From an uncultured bacterium (GTDB lineage: Bacteria > Verrucomicrobiota > Kiritimatiellia > PWTM01), in assembly GCA_937139365.1 (NCBI GenBank), contig CAKZPT010000025.1, forward strand, positions 1-37,763: 37,763 nucleotides of DNA, in the 5' to 3' direction. Within the stretch, counting starts at the first letter, position 1, and each line of letters starts with the position of its first letter. A program made the translations under genes and the position numbers. Below are positions 17,481-27,064 of the stretch, piece by piece. The notes beneath the pieces were generated by a model, which made no database searches, was not told the origin of the DNA, and saw only the letters and a list, made by a program, of their open reading frames with translations.

Positions 17481-17815
17481 TCTGCGGCGGCCACACGGCG
17501 ATGTGAATTGGGGCCGCGGGCCGGGTATCGACGCCAGCCGGCAACTGACGGCGATCCTAGGGACCGTAAAGATCCGTACCATTCCATCTCGAACCCAGCG
17601 TTGCCGGGCCTATCCGGCACGCTAAACCATTACCGCGTGCCATTCTGGCGCGAATTCAAGCGACATAAAAATGGCTAAAAACGTGGAGAAAGAATGTTGT
17701 AATTGGTTGATGGTGAATTTAATCAGTTTATATGTGTTGTCCTGGCCCGTGGTTGTATGCCGGAATTTGGCACCGGATCTGCTGCCATAGAGCAGCGCAT
17801 TTTAAGGAGCGGGTC
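17481..17815. other. Intergenic region before dnaK
   Basis: About 335 bp without a convincing gene. The left half is GC-rich with a weak GC inverted repeat (GCGGCC/GGCCGC) and no T-run. A short stretch near 17570-17600 resembles loop C of 5S rRNA but lacks the rest of that RNA. The right half (from ~17630) turns abruptly AT-rich, unlike the surroundings, and holds the likely dnaK promoter. No CIRCE element is visible. Confidence 0.6.
17707..17734 (+). promoter_or_regulatory. Candidate sigma-70-type promoter for dnaK
   Basis: TTGATG at 17707-17712 and TATATG at 17729-17734 are separated by 16 bp inside the AT-rich stretch, about 80 bp before the dnaK start. This is a pattern match only; a heat-shock sigma promoter elsewhere in the same stretch is equally possible. 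Confidence 0.35.
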
Positions 17816-19762
17816 ATGTCAAAAGTTTTGGGGATCGATTTGGGCACGACGAACTCGTGCATGGCGGTGATGGAAGGCGGCGAGCCGGTGGTGGTCCAGA
17901 ACGCCGAGGGCGGACGGACGACGCCGTCAGTAGTGGCCTTTATGAAAAGCGGGGAGCGCCTGGTCGGGCAGGCGGCCAAGCGGCAGGCGGTGACCAACCC
18001 CAAGGGCACGATTTTCTCGATCAAGCGATTCATGGGCCGCAAGTACGACGAGGTCCAGCATGAGATCAAGCTAGTGCCGTACGAGGTCGTGCGGGCCTCC
18101 AACGGCGATGCCCACGTCCGGGTCGGCGAGCGGGTCTATTCCCCGCCCGAGATCTCGGCAATGATCCTCCAGAAACTGAAGGCGGACGCCGAGGCGTACC
18201 TCGGCGAGAAGATCACGCAGGCGGTGATCACGGTCCCCGCGTACTTCAACGACAGCCAGCGGCAGGCGACCAAGGACGCGGGTCGGATCGCAGGCCTCGA
18301 GGTGCTGCGGATCATCAACGAGCCGACGGCGGCCTCGCTGGCGTACGGGCTGGACAAGAAGAAGGACGAAACCATCGCTGTCTACGACCTCGGCGGCGGG
18401 ACCTTCGACATCTCGATTCTCGAAATCGGCGAGGGGGTGTTCGAGGTCAAGGCGACCAACGGCGACACGCATCTGGGTGGCGACGATTTCGACCAGGTCA
18501 TTATCCAGTGGATGCTGGACGAGTTCCGGCGTGATCAGGGCATCGACCTGTCCAAGGATCCGATGGCGCTGCAGCGGCTCAAGGAGGCCGCGGAGAAGGC
18601 CAAGTGCGAACTGTCCAGCTCGTTGCAGACCGAAATCAACCTGCCGTTCATCACGGCGGATGCGTCCGGGCCGAAGCACCTGAACATGACGCTGACCCGC
18701 TCGAAACTCGAGCAGTTGGTGGACCATCTGGTCGAGCGCAGCGTTTCGCCGGTGGAGAACTGCATGCGCGACGCCGGCCTGCGGTACACGGACATTGACG
18801 AGGTCGTGCTGGTCGGAGGAATGACGCGGATGCCGCGGGTCCAGGAGCGCGTCCGCGGCCTGTTCGGGCGCGATCCCCACAAGGGGGTGAATCCGGACGA
18901 GGTCGTCGCGGTCGGCGCCGCCATTCAGGGCGGCGTGCTGAAGGGCGAGGTCAAGGACGTCCTCCTGCTCGACGTGACGCCGCTGACGCTCGGCATCGAG
19001 ACCCTGGGCGGGGTGGCAACGCCGTTGATCGAACGGAACACGACCATCCCGACTCGGAAAAGCCAAATCTTCAGTACCGCCGCCGACGGACAGACCAGCG
19101 TGGAGATCCACGTCCTCCAAGGCGAGCGGAAAATGGCCGCCGACAACCGCACGATCGGCCGCTTCATTCTGGACGGCATCCCGCCCGCCCCGCGCGGCGT
19201 CCCGCAGATCGAAGTGACCTTCGACATTGACGCCAACGGCATCCTGCACGTGGCCGCGAAGGATCTGGGCACCGGCAAGGAGCAAAAAATCACCATCACC
19301 GCCTCCAGCGGACTGGAGAAGAGCGAAGTGGAGCGCCTGGTGAAGGAGGCCGAAGCGCACGCCGCGGAGGACCAGCGACGCCGGGAGGAGGTCGAGGCCC
19401 GCAACCAGGCGGACACGTTGGCCTACCAAACCGAACGGACGCTGAAGGACCTGGGCGACAAGGTGGCCGCGGAACCCCGCCGACGAGTCGAGGACGCCGT
19501 CCGACGGCTTCGCGAGGCGCTGGACCGGAAAGAGCCGACGGAGGCGATCCGACGGGCGATGGACGAGGTCAACCGCGAGATGCAGGCCGTTTCCACCGAG
19601 TTGTACACCCGCGCGCGGCAGTCCGCGCCGGGCGCGAAGGGGGCGGCCGGCGGCGCGTCGGCGGCCAGCGGGGGCGACGGCAGTCACGCCCGCGATCGCC
19701 GTGACGAAGCGATCGACGCCGAGTTCACGATGGTCGACGACCGGGACAAGAAGAAGAAATGA
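17816..19762 (+). CDS. dnaK: Chaperone DnaK (Hsp70)
   Basis: 648 aa, full length. The ATPase domain has [19 protein letters not shown] at the N-terminus, then [52 protein letters not shown] and [16 protein letters not shown]. The linker [19 protein letters not shown] leads to the substrate-binding domain ([32 protein letters not shown]). The C-terminal tail ends [15 protein letters not shown]. DnaK binds unfolded segments and releases them through its ATP cycle with DnaJ and GrpE, neither of which is encoded nearby. The start ATG at 17816 has AAGGAG 6 bases upstream. It is followed by groES after 88 bp, an arrangement placing both major chaperone systems together. Confidence 0.98.
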   Translation: MSKVLGIDLGTTNSCMAVMEGGEPVVVQNAEGGRTTPSVVAFMKSGERLVGQAAKRQAVTNPKGTIFSIKRFMGRKYDEVQHEIKLVPYEVVRASNGDAHVRVGERVYSPPEISAMILQKLKADAEAYLGEKITQAVITVPAYFNDSQRQATKDAGRIAGLEVLRIINEPTAASLAYGLDKKKDETIAVYDLGGGTFDISILEIGEGVFEVKATNGDTHLGGDDFDQVIIQWMLDEFRRDQGIDLSKDPMALQRLKEAAEKAKCELSSSLQTEINLPFITADASGPKHLNMTLTRSKLEQLVDHLVERSVSPVENCMRDAGLRYTDIDEVVLVGGMTRMPRVQERVRGLFGRDPHKGVNPDEVVAVGAAIQGGVLKGEVKDVLLLDVTPLTLGIETLGGVATPLIERNTTIPTRKSQIFSTAADGQTSVEIHVLQGERKMAADNRTIGRFILDGIPPAPRGVPQIEVTFDIDANGILHVAAKDLGTGKEQKITITASSGLEKSEVERLVKEAEAHAAEDQRRREEVEARNQADTLAYQTERTLKDLGDKVAAEPRRRVEDAVRRLREALDRKEPTEAIRRAMDEVNREMQAVSTELYTRARQSAPGAKGAAGGASAASGGDGSHARDRRDEAIDAEFTMVDDRDKKKK

Positions 19763-19850
19763 GTTTCAGGGGGCCGGGCGGCCGGAGGGGTCCGACCGCG
19801 ACGGCCGTTGCGTGGAACCAACCCCGGAAAGAAGAGGAGACCGATAGAGC

Positions 19851-20141
19851 ATGAAAATCCAGCCGCTCTCCGATCGGGTCCTGGTGGAACCGATCAAAGA
19901 GGAGGAACAGCGGAAGGGCGGGATCATCATCCCCGACACCGCGAAGGAAAAGCCCACCAGCGGCAAGGTCATCGCGGTGGGCACCGGCAAAATCGACGAG
20001 AAAGGGAACAAGATCCCCTTCAACGTTAAGGTCGGCGACAAGGTCCTGATGCCGAAGTACGGCGGGACCGAGGTCAAGTTGGACGACAAGGAATACCAGA
20101 TCATCCGCGAGGAGGACATCCTCGGGGTGATCCAGGAGTGA
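19851..20141 (+). CDS. groES: Co-chaperonin GroES (Hsp10)
   Basis: 96 aa, the usual length. It starts [19 protein letters not shown], the mobile loop reads [16 protein letters not shown], and the rest has [19 protein letters not shown] and [11 protein letters not shown]. GroES heptamers cap GroEL and close the folding chamber. GAGGAG lies about a dozen bases before the ATG. The gene stands 28 bp before groEL, the normal bicistronic order. No CIRCE repeat precedes it. Confidence 0.98.
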   Translation: MKIQPLSDRVLVEPIKEEEQRKGGIIIPDTAKEKPTSGKVIAVGTGKIDEKGNKIPFNVKVGDKVLMPKYGGTEVKLDDKEYQIIREEDILGVIQE

Positions 20142-20169
20142 TTCCGACCCTCACCAAAGGAGAAACCAC

Positions 20170-21792
<1,623 letters not shown>

Positions 21793-21813
21793 TCCGAAAC
21801 GGAATTACTCCGA

Positions 21814-21841
21814 GGGGCGCTCCTCGCGGGGCGCCCCTTTT
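21814..21841 (+). terminator. Rho-independent terminator after groEL
   Basis: GGGGCGC (21814-21820) pairs perfectly with GCGCCCC (21831-21837) around a 10 base loop and is followed by TTTT, 22 bp after the groEL stop. Confidence 0.88.
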
Positions 21842-22012
21842 CGTTGGGCCGTGGGAAGCTTGGCGGATGTTCGGGCTACGGCCGGCGTCGCCCTGACGAA
21901 CACCCCCCCCGGAAATTCCCGAAGTCGGCCACCTGGCCCACGGAACACAGGACGGCGCGCCTGGCGGTCCGTCATCGCCCGCGTTGGAAAGGCCGCCCTG
22001 CGCCGCCCGCCG

Positions 22013-22426
22013 TTACGGTACTGGCAACTGTCGAACCGTCGCGACGGCCTCGTACCGGTTACCCGAGTCGCGGACGTGGATGTAATTGACCCCCTCGGCG
22101 GCACCGTTCCGCTCGTAGATCGCCGAGAGGCCGCCGCCTGCGCGGATGACGCCCAGGTCCGGATCGCTGACCCCCCATCGCAGCGGCAGCAGGACCGGTG
22201 GCCCGCTAACCGGATTGGTGGAGGTGCCCACGGTAATGCCCAAATTGTCGACGGTGTTCACCACCGCCTGGAACACCACCGTTTCGCCGGCGGCGGTCAG
22301 GTTGGTGGAGGAGGGCACGATGGTCAGAACCTTGTCGAAGGACTCGACGGTTTCGCAACTTACCGTCCCCAGGAACGCCACCGCCCCCACCACACTCGCC
22401 GACGCCCACCACGCCCGAAGTGACAT
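22013..22426 (-). CDS. Small exported Ig-like (BIG2-type) protein, possible lipoprotein
   Basis: 137 aa. The N-terminus is a hydrophobic signal ending in a Cys (VGAVAFLGTVSCETVES), a non-ideal lipobox because -3 is Thr. The rest reads like a single bacterial Ig-like domain: LTIVPSSTNLTAAGETVVFQ, PLRWGVSDPDLGVI, GGLSAIYERN, GVNYIHVRDSGNRYEAVATV. The ATG at 22426 has GGAGG 7 bases upstream. The longer open frame towards 22531 is antisense or intergenic sequence. It is the last gene of the pilus-like locus, 19 bp behind the PilX-like gene. A role as a surface or envelope anchor for that machine is inference. Confidence 0.72.
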   Translation of the reverse strand: MSLRAWWASASVVGAVAFLGTVSCETVESFDKVLTIVPSSTNLTAAGETVVFQAVVNTVDNLGITVGTSTNPVSGPPVLLPLRWGVSDPDLGVIRAGGGLSAIYERNGAAEGVNYIHVRDSGNRYEAVATVRQLPVP

Positions 22427-22445
22427 CGCCCGACCTCCGTGCTGC

Positions 22446-23762
22446 TCAGAGCTCCCGCCACCGCCGCGCATGCAGGCGCACGACCGGGTTTGTGTTAAGC
22501 CCAGGTGGAAGGAGAAACGGCAGCACGCCACGATTATAGTGGATGCTTACGCTCTGGGAAAGGATGGCGCGGCGGCCGGCGAAACTCAATCCCCGGAGGA
22601 CGACGGATTGCGACAGGTCGAGGGTGTCGCCCGCATAGATGAAGCCCGAGGCTTGCGCCGCCTGTTTCATGTCGATCGTGCCCGGGGTGATGAGCGAGCA
22701 TCCGGTCGCCACGATGCCGCTCTGTTTCATCTCGATCCGGTTGCGGGCGTAGATGATGCAGTTGCTGCCGACCCGCGTGCTCTGGAACATCCGGAATTGG
22801 TCGGCGCAAATCACCGTGACGCCCGAGCCGATCTGGCAGGCCTGCTGGATGGTGAACGTGCCGTTGACGGCCAGCACTCCGCCAGGCGGGGTGCTAGTGA
22901 GGGTCTTGACCTGCTTCAACGACCGACTGCCGTTCGCGAAATTGTTCGTTCCGCCAAGGTTAATGCTCTCGTTGAAGTTCAGTCCAGAGTCACGCGTGGC
23001 CGCCTGGGCCAGAAGGCTTTCGTACCAGGCCCAGTCGATCGCGGGGACCTGCGGCGGCGAGGCTGCGTAGGGATTGCCTGGGCTGTCGAAGGGGTAATAT
23101 CCCCCGTAGATCGTCGAGCCCTGCCTGAGGCTGACGGTGCCTCCGACGAACGCCTGGTCGGAGACCGCGGCGCTCTGGCTCATGTCGAGGTTTCCCAGAC
23201 AGTAGAGGGTCTCGAAGATGCCCGCCGACTGGCTCATCGAGATGCTGCCGCTGGTGAAGACATCCCCATAGATGGACACGCTCTGCGCCATCCCGATGCC
23301 GTCCCCGCCGGCGATCAGCGCAAAATCGTCCCAGTAGTCGTACGACTCCACAACAAACTCCTGGAGCAGTCGCCTTGACTGGCGGGTGTAGGCATTGGAA
23401 CTCCCCGCGAACACGGTGTACACGTTGCCGGTCCGGCCGACGACCGCTGCGCCCATCGTCAGCCCGTTTGTAAATGCGATGGGCGTGGGAGTCTGCCGAA
23501 AGGCGGGATCGGTGTACAGCCTGGTGCGTGCGACCGCCAACGCGGATTCCGCATGCCAGAAACACTGCAGTGACTGCTGGCGCCGGACGGCCTCTGTGCG
23601 GGCGACGCCCGAAGTGGCCAGCAGACCCGTCCCGACAATGGATACGACGACCATTACCCCCAAAACAAGGGGCAACGAGGCGCCGCGCCGGGGCCGGCGC
23701 TGGGCCGCGGGCCCCGGCGAAGGGGCCGGCGAACCTGTCCGGAGAGCAGGGTGCGAGTTCAT
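22446..23762 (-). CDS. PilX-like minor pseudopilin with Gln-ladder beta-solenoid (copy 2)
   Basis: 438 aa. A basic leader ends at RRG, followed by a class III-like hydrophobic helix (ASLPLVLGVMVVVSIVGTGL) without Glu5, then EAVRRQQSLQCFWHAESALA, the PilX/GspK N-terminal pattern. From residue ~155 the chain is built of short repeats with a Gln at 160, 178, 196, 214, 307, 327, 347, 367, 385 and 403, usually as [ML]-x-Q-S (MAQSVSIYGDV, MSQSAGI, MKQSGI, LSQSVSI). This predicts a right-handed beta-solenoid with a Gln/Ser ladder. An insertion with WYESLLAQAA separates the two blocks. The start ATG overlaps the upstream paralogue's stop (ATGA), with GGAGGG just before it. A helix-plus-solenoid minor pilin at the pilus tip is inference. 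Confidence 0.8.
   Translation of the reverse strand: MNSHPALRTGSPAPSPGPAAQRRPRRGASLPLVLGVMVVVSIVGTGLLATSGVARTEAVRRQQSLQCFWHAESALAVARTRLYTDPAFRQTPTPIAFTNGLTMGAAVVGRTGNVYTVFAGSSNAYTRQSRRLLQEFVVESYDYWDDFALIAGGDGIGMAQSVSIYGDVFTSGSISMSQSAGIFETLYCLGNLDMSQSAAVSDQAFVGGTVSLRQGSTIYGGYYPFDSPGNPYAASPPQVPAIDWAWYESLLAQAATRDSGLNFNESINLGGTNNFANGSRSLKQVKTLTSTPPGGVLAVNGTFTIQQACQIGSGVTVICADQFRMFQSTRVGSNCIIYARNRIEMKQSGIVATGCSLITPGTIDMKQAAQASGFIYAGDTLDLSQSVVLRGLSFAGRRAILSQSVSIHYNRGVLPFLLPPGLNTNPVVRLHARRWREL
22533..23300 (-). repeat. Protein-level Gln-ladder repeats, copy 2
   Basis: Encodes about ten repeats of 18 or 20 residues (roughly residues 155-410 of the protein), each with a Gln in the same place. Spacing of the Gln is 18, 18, 18, then after an insertion 20, 20, 20, 18, 18. 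Confidence 0.75.
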
Positions 23763-25042
23763 AGTTCCCTCCAATCGGATGGTGTAATGACGACCGCCTG
23801 GTTGGTCTGAAGGCCGGGCGGCAGCGTGAACGGCAGAGCAGATGGCGCATAGCTAATCGTGACGCTCTGGGAAAGCAACGCCCTTTGTCCGGCGTAACAA
23901 AGCCCGCGGATCTGGATACCCTGCGAGAGGTCCAGCAGCGTGCCGGCGTACACAAAGCCCGTCGCCTGCGCGGCCTGTTTCATGTCGATCGTGCCGGGCG
24001 TCACCAGCGAAGCGCCGGTGGCCACGATGCCCGACTGCTTCATTTCGATCCGGTTTCGCGCGTAGATGATGGCATTGCTGTGCACCTGCGTGTTCTGGCC
24101 CATCCAAAACCGATCGCCGCACACGACCGTGACCCCGGGGCCGATCCAGCACTGCTGTTGGATCTCGAACATGTCTCTCACCACGAGGACTCCCCCCGGC
24201 GGCGTGCTGGTCAGGGACTTCATCTGGCGGAGGGCCGCGCTGCCGCGGACGAAGCGGACCTGGTTGCTCAGGTCCACGTTGTTGTTGAAGTCCAGGCCGG
24301 AATCCTGCACAGCCGCCTGGGCCAGGAGGGATTCGTACCACGTCCAGTCGAAGGTCGGCACCTCCGGCTGAACGGCGTAGTAGGGATTGGCGGGGCTGCT
24401 GAAGGGATAGGAGCCGCCGTAGATCACCGACGAGCCGCCGAGGTTGATGGAGCCGCCGATGAAGGCCTGATCGTAAATGGCGGCGCTCTGGCTCATTTGA
24501 AGGCTGCCCAAACAGTACAGGGTTTCGAAGATCGCCGCCGACTGGCTCATTCGGACGCTGCCGATCGAGTACACATCCCCATAGATGGCCACGCTCTGCG
24601 CGAGGTCAAGGCCCTGACCGCCCACGAGGAGCGCGAAGTCGTCCCAATAGTCGTACCGTTGTACTCGGAACTGTTGCCGCACTCGGCGGCTGAGGCGGCT
24701 GGCAGGATTCGTACCGCGGGCCTGGACCGTGTAGACGTTGGCCGACACCGTGACCGTGGCCTCGCCCACCACCCAACGCCCGGTGACCGTCACCGGCGAC
24801 GGCGCGGCGCGATAGGCCGGGTCGCCAAACAGGCGGCAGCGGACTAACGCAAGGGCTGACTCGGCGCCCCAGAAGCACTGCAGCGCCTGCTGGCGGCGGA
24901 CGGCCTCGGTCCGTCCGGCCCCGGAGGTCGCCAGAAGGCCAGACCCCACCACGACGAGCACAAGGCCCAGCCCGGTGACCAGCGGCAGGGAGGCGCCCCG
25001 ACATCGCCGCCGGGGCGGAATGGCGGAGGGCATCGCGTTCAT
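23759..25042 (-). CDS. PilX-like minor pseudopilin with Gln-ladder beta-solenoid (copy 1)
   Basis: 427 aa, collinear paralogue of the next gene. The leader ends RCRG, the membrane helix is ASLPLVTGLGLVLVVVGSGL, then EAVRRQQALQCFWGAESALA and RYDYWDDFALLVGGQGLDLA. Solenoid Gln residues stand at 149, 167, 185, then 296, 316, 336, 356, 374 and 392; at the expected position 203 there is Gly (NLGGSSVIYGG). The strongest matches between copies are the rungs (MSQSAAIF, YARNRIEMKQSGIVATG, TPGTIDMKQAAQA), while the leader and the 75-125 region differ. The ATG at 25042 has GAGGAGG about ten bases upstream. It sits 14 bp after the PilW-like gene. The best family comparison is PilX with a bactofilin-like or DUF-type solenoid; I cannot assign an exact family. 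Confidence 0.8.
   Translation of the reverse strand: MNAMPSAIPPRRRCRGASLPLVTGLGLVLVVVGSGLLATSGAGRTEAVRRQQALQCFWGAESALALVRCRLFGDPAYRAAPSPVTVTGRWVVGEATVTVSANVYTVQARGTNPASRLSRRVRQQFRVQRYDYWDDFALLVGGQGLDLAQSVAIYGDVYSIGSVRMSQSAAIFETLYCLGSLQMSQSAAIYDQAFIGGSINLGGSSVIYGGSYPFSSPANPYYAVQPEVPTFDWTWYESLLAQAAVQDSGLDFNNNVDLSNQVRFVRGSAALRQMKSLTSTPPGGVLVVRDMFEIQQQCWIGPGVTVVCGDRFWMGQNTQVHSNAIIYARNRIEMKQSGIVATGASLVTPGTIDMKQAAQATGFVYAGTLLDLSQGIQIRGLCYAGQRALLSQSVTISYAPSALPFTLPPGLQTNQAVVITPSDWREL
23843..24613 (-). repeat. Protein-level Gln-ladder repeats, copy 1
   Basis: Encodes roughly residues 144-400. It has the same 18/18/18 and 20/20/20/18/18 register as the downstream copy, with one rung (residue 203) having Gly in place of Gln. 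Confidence 0.75.
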
Positions 25043-25056
25043 GGCTTCACGCCTCC

Positions 25057-25530
25057 TCAGTTTCGCATGGTGATGGAGTTGGAAATCGCCAGCACTTGGC
25101 CAGCTCCCGTGATGACCGACAGCTCCAGGACAATCCGGCTTCCCTCCACCGAGGGCTTGAACAGGACGAGCCGGTCGTCGATCAGCGTCCGCTCGTCGCC
25201 GCCGACGGCCATGTTGGGATCGAACACGAAGTCGCCGGTGCGGTTGTCGTAAAAACGGCAGCGGACGTTCCGGAACAGATTTGTTCCGAACGTGATCGAG
25301 CCGGAAGCGATCGTGATTTCCGAGGGCGACGCGCTGCGTCCGATCCGCTGGATCTGATCCACGGCGTCAGCGAGATCGCGCTGCAGCGCCAGCACCTCGT
25401 TGGCCCGACGCAGCGCCGCGTAGGAAAAATAGAGGACCGAGCCCATCGCCACCGCCAGCACGGCCGCGGCCACAGCCGCCGCCAGCAGTTCGACGATCGT
25501 GAAGCCGCGGCGATGTTCCACAGAGCTCAT
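25057..25530 (-). CDS. PilW/GspJ-like minor pseudopilin
   Basis: 157 aa. The prepilin cleavage motif is HRRG|FTIVELLAAAVAAAVLA with Glu5 present, followed by a long amphipathic helix (RRANEVLALQRDLADAVDQI) and a beta-rich C-terminal head containing CRFYDNRTGDFVFD. Such proteins prime or cap pilus and type II pseudopilus assembly. The ATG at 25530 overlaps the stop of the PilV-like gene in ATGA, so the two are translationally coupled; the in-frame start at 25548 lies inside the upstream gene and is less likely. Assignment to PilW rather than GspJ rests on the separate PilM/PilN genes nearby. Confidence 0.78.
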   Translation of the reverse strand: MSSVEHRRGFTIVELLAAAVAAAVLAVAMGSVLYFSYAALRRANEVLALQRDLADAVDQIQRIGRSASPSEITIASGSITFGTNLFRNVRCRFYDNRTGDFVFDPNMAVGGDERTLIDDRLVLFKPSVEGSRIVLELSVITGAGQVLAISNSITMRN

Positions 25531-26006
25531 GGCCCAAGGTATGCCCACAGGCGGACGGTGTTCGGCTCTTGAACGCGGTAGCGAACGGCGACGTTCACCT
25601 GGACAACGTCATAGGACGGCGCGCCCCCGTCGATGTCGACGTACTGGATCGTGGTGAAAATTGGATAATCCCAGCCGAGCATGCGAACGGTTTCGCCGGG
25701 ATCGGACGAAAAATGATCCCATCCGCCACCGGCACGCGGCCGGACGTAAAAAACGGCGTAGCTTTGCGTCGGCGGCTTGATCGAGTTGAATCCCGCCGAC
25801 CGGAGATCTTCGAGACGGCTGTTGGCGATTTCGACAGCGGTGCGCTGATTGCGTGACACGGCCATCATGCCGGAGGAGAGGGAAACGAATGTTCCCGCAG
25901 CGATCGCAAGCACCGTCAGCAGAATGACGGCCCACAGAACCTCGACGAGGGTGGTGCCCCGTTGGGGCCGGCGGGACAAGTCACGGCGGAGGAATGGGGG
26001 CTTCAT
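25527..26006 (-). CDS. PilV/GspI-like minor pseudopilin
   Basis: 159 aa. The leader is basic (RRDLSRRPQRG) and is cleaved before TTLVEVLWAVILLTVLAIAAG, with Glu5 present. Then comes the helix continuation (MMAVSRNQRTAVEIANSRLEDLRSAG in two parts), typical of PilV/GspI, and a beta head with Trp/Tyr-rich segments (MLGWDYPIFTTIQYVDIDG). The gene starts inside the end of the PilP-like gene (26 bp overlap) with GGAG nine bases upstream, and overlaps the following PilW-like gene by 4 bp. Confidence 0.78.
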   Translation of the reverse strand: MKPPFLRRDLSRRPQRGTTLVEVLWAVILLTVLAIAAGTFVSLSSGMMAVSRNQRTAVEIANSRLEDLRSAGFNSIKPPTQSYAVFYVRPRAGGGWDHFSSDPGETVRMLGWDYPIFTTIQYVDIDGGAPSYDVVQVNVAVRYRVQEPNTVRLWAYLGP

Positions 26007-26538
26007 ATTGGCGTAGCTCCACCGGCGCCCCGTCGGGGCCGATCAGGACCACGCGGTCGTCCAAGATGCGTTCAACCCGATAGCCGTCCACTCCTTCCCC
26101 GACGCCAACCGTCCGCCCACCGAGGATGACCAGCGGCTCGCGGGGATGGCGTAGGATGCCCCGCAGCCGGGGCGGCCCCTTCTCGGAGGGCGCTACCTGC
26201 TCCGGCGACGACGGGGCCGCCGTATCACCGCGCGCAAGGGAGGAAGAGGACGAGAGATCCGTCGGCGCCGGCGCGTGCGGGGGTTCCGGCTCCTGCGGGG
26301 GCTGAAGCATTTTCAGGCCGGCAATCAGTGCAGCGATGTCGCTTGCAGATTCGATGGCCATGCGTCGCGCTTCGAGGTCGCGGACGTTACGAAGTACAGC
26401 CTCGGCCGTTGCGCGGTGCTCGGTGAACGGCTCGATCCTCTCGCGACGGCATCCCGTTACCCACAGCGCCGCCACGGCCAGGGCGACCGCCCCGTGGGGC
26501 CACCGCGGCTTCCGCCCGCCGCTGGGAGATCCGCTCAT
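25981..26538 (-). CDS. PilP/GspC-like lipoprotein
   Basis: 185 aa. The signal peptide ends in a lipobox (ALWVTGCRRER), so an acylated Cys at about residue 30 is predicted. A helical region (TAEAVLRNVRDLEARRMAIE) and a Pro/Ser-rich linker (residues ~80-120) lead to a C-terminal domain PPRLRGILRHPREPLVILGG, VGVGEGVDGYRVERI, DDRVVLIGPDGAPVEL. This has the layout of the PilP C-terminal / GspC homology region, which in known systems contacts the secretin. The homology is weak at residue level, and position between the PilO-like gene and the minor pseudopilins supports it. No secretin gene lies in the window. Confidence 0.72.
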   Translation of the reverse strand: MSGSPSGGRKPRWPHGAVALAVAALWVTGCRRERIEPFTEHRATAEAVLRNVRDLEARRMAIESASDIAALIAGLKMLQPPQEPEPPHAPAPTDLSSSSSLARGDTAAPSSPEQVAPSEKGPPRLRGILRHPREPLVILGGRTVGVGEGVDGYRVERILDDRVVLIGPDGAPVELRQYEAPIPPP

Positions 26539-26545
26539 TCTCGCC

Positions 26546-27061
26546 TCACCTGGGATTGTACGTGTAGTGGAACGTCATCTCCACCTGGTAGATTGGATCG
26601 GCGACCGGCTGCATTGCGGACAGGTTCGCTTTGGCGAGAACGACGAGATGAGCGGGGCGCTCGGCTTCCTGCATGAAAGCGAGGATACTAGAGAGACGCC
26701 CGTCGCCTCGAACGACGGCCACGAGGGCGCGCGGGTCCGCCTTGGATTCTTCGATCTGGATCGACTGCAGCGTGAAGGCGCACGACTGGGCGATCCGGGA
26801 GAGCAGGCCGCTAATGCGTTCCCGCGCCTCGCTGGGGCTGCGCGCAGTGTGGAAGCTGTTTGTCACCATGGCCCGAGCGTGGTCGAGGGTCGCGCGCAGT
26901 TCCGGCATGGTTTCGAAAAAACTGGTGCGCCATTCCGCGTCGCTCCGCAGACGAGCGCACAGAGCAGCCCCGCCGGCCGATGCGACCGTCAGCAGGACCA
27001 CCGGGGCTGCGCACCATGCCCCCCAGAGCCATTTCGATCGGAGGAAAATAGCCGCGTCCAT
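26546..27061 (-). CDS. PilO/GspM-like inner-membrane alignment protein
   Basis: 171 aa. One N-terminal membrane segment (WLWGAWCAAPVVLLTVASAGGA) follows a short cytoplasmic stretch. A helical part (ELRATLDHARAMVTNSFHTA) leads to a ferredoxin-like domain (LLSRIAQSCAFTLQSIQIE, DGRLSSILAFMQEAERP, VEMTFHYTYNPR). This is the PilO/GspM plan. Identity is inferred mainly from size, topology and its place directly after the PilN-like gene (3 bp gap). In known systems PilO pairs with PilN in the periplasm and links the cytoplasmic PilM ring to PilP. Confidence 0.68.
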   Translation of the reverse strand: MDAAIFLRSKWLWGAWCAAPVVLLTVASAGGAALCARLRSDAEWRTSFFETMPELRATLDHARAMVTNSFHTARSPSEARERISGLLSRIAQSCAFTLQSIQIEESKADPRALVAVVRGDGRLSSILAFMQEAERPAHLVVLAKANLSAMQPVADPIYQVEMTFHYTYNPR

Positions 27062-27064
27062 CGG

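Noticed and set aside
17560-17620. Stretch resembling 5S rRNA loop C (CCATTCCATCTCGAACCC)
   Set aside because: The surrounding 120 bases do not provide the pairing 5'/3' stem or the usual AGCGCCGATGGTA segment; at best a relic, probably chance. An Infernal search with RF00001 would settle it.
18071-19687. 538-codon minus-strand frame opposite dnaK
   Set aside because: Shadow of dnaK caused by high third-position GC; no family features.
17600-19850. CIRCE operator before dnaK or groES
   Set aside because: No TTAGCACTC/GAGTGCTAA arms seen in either leader.
21843-22012. Possible small gene between the groEL terminator and the Ig-like gene
   Set aside because: Only Arg/Pro-rich frames without a ribosome-binding site; treated as non-coding.
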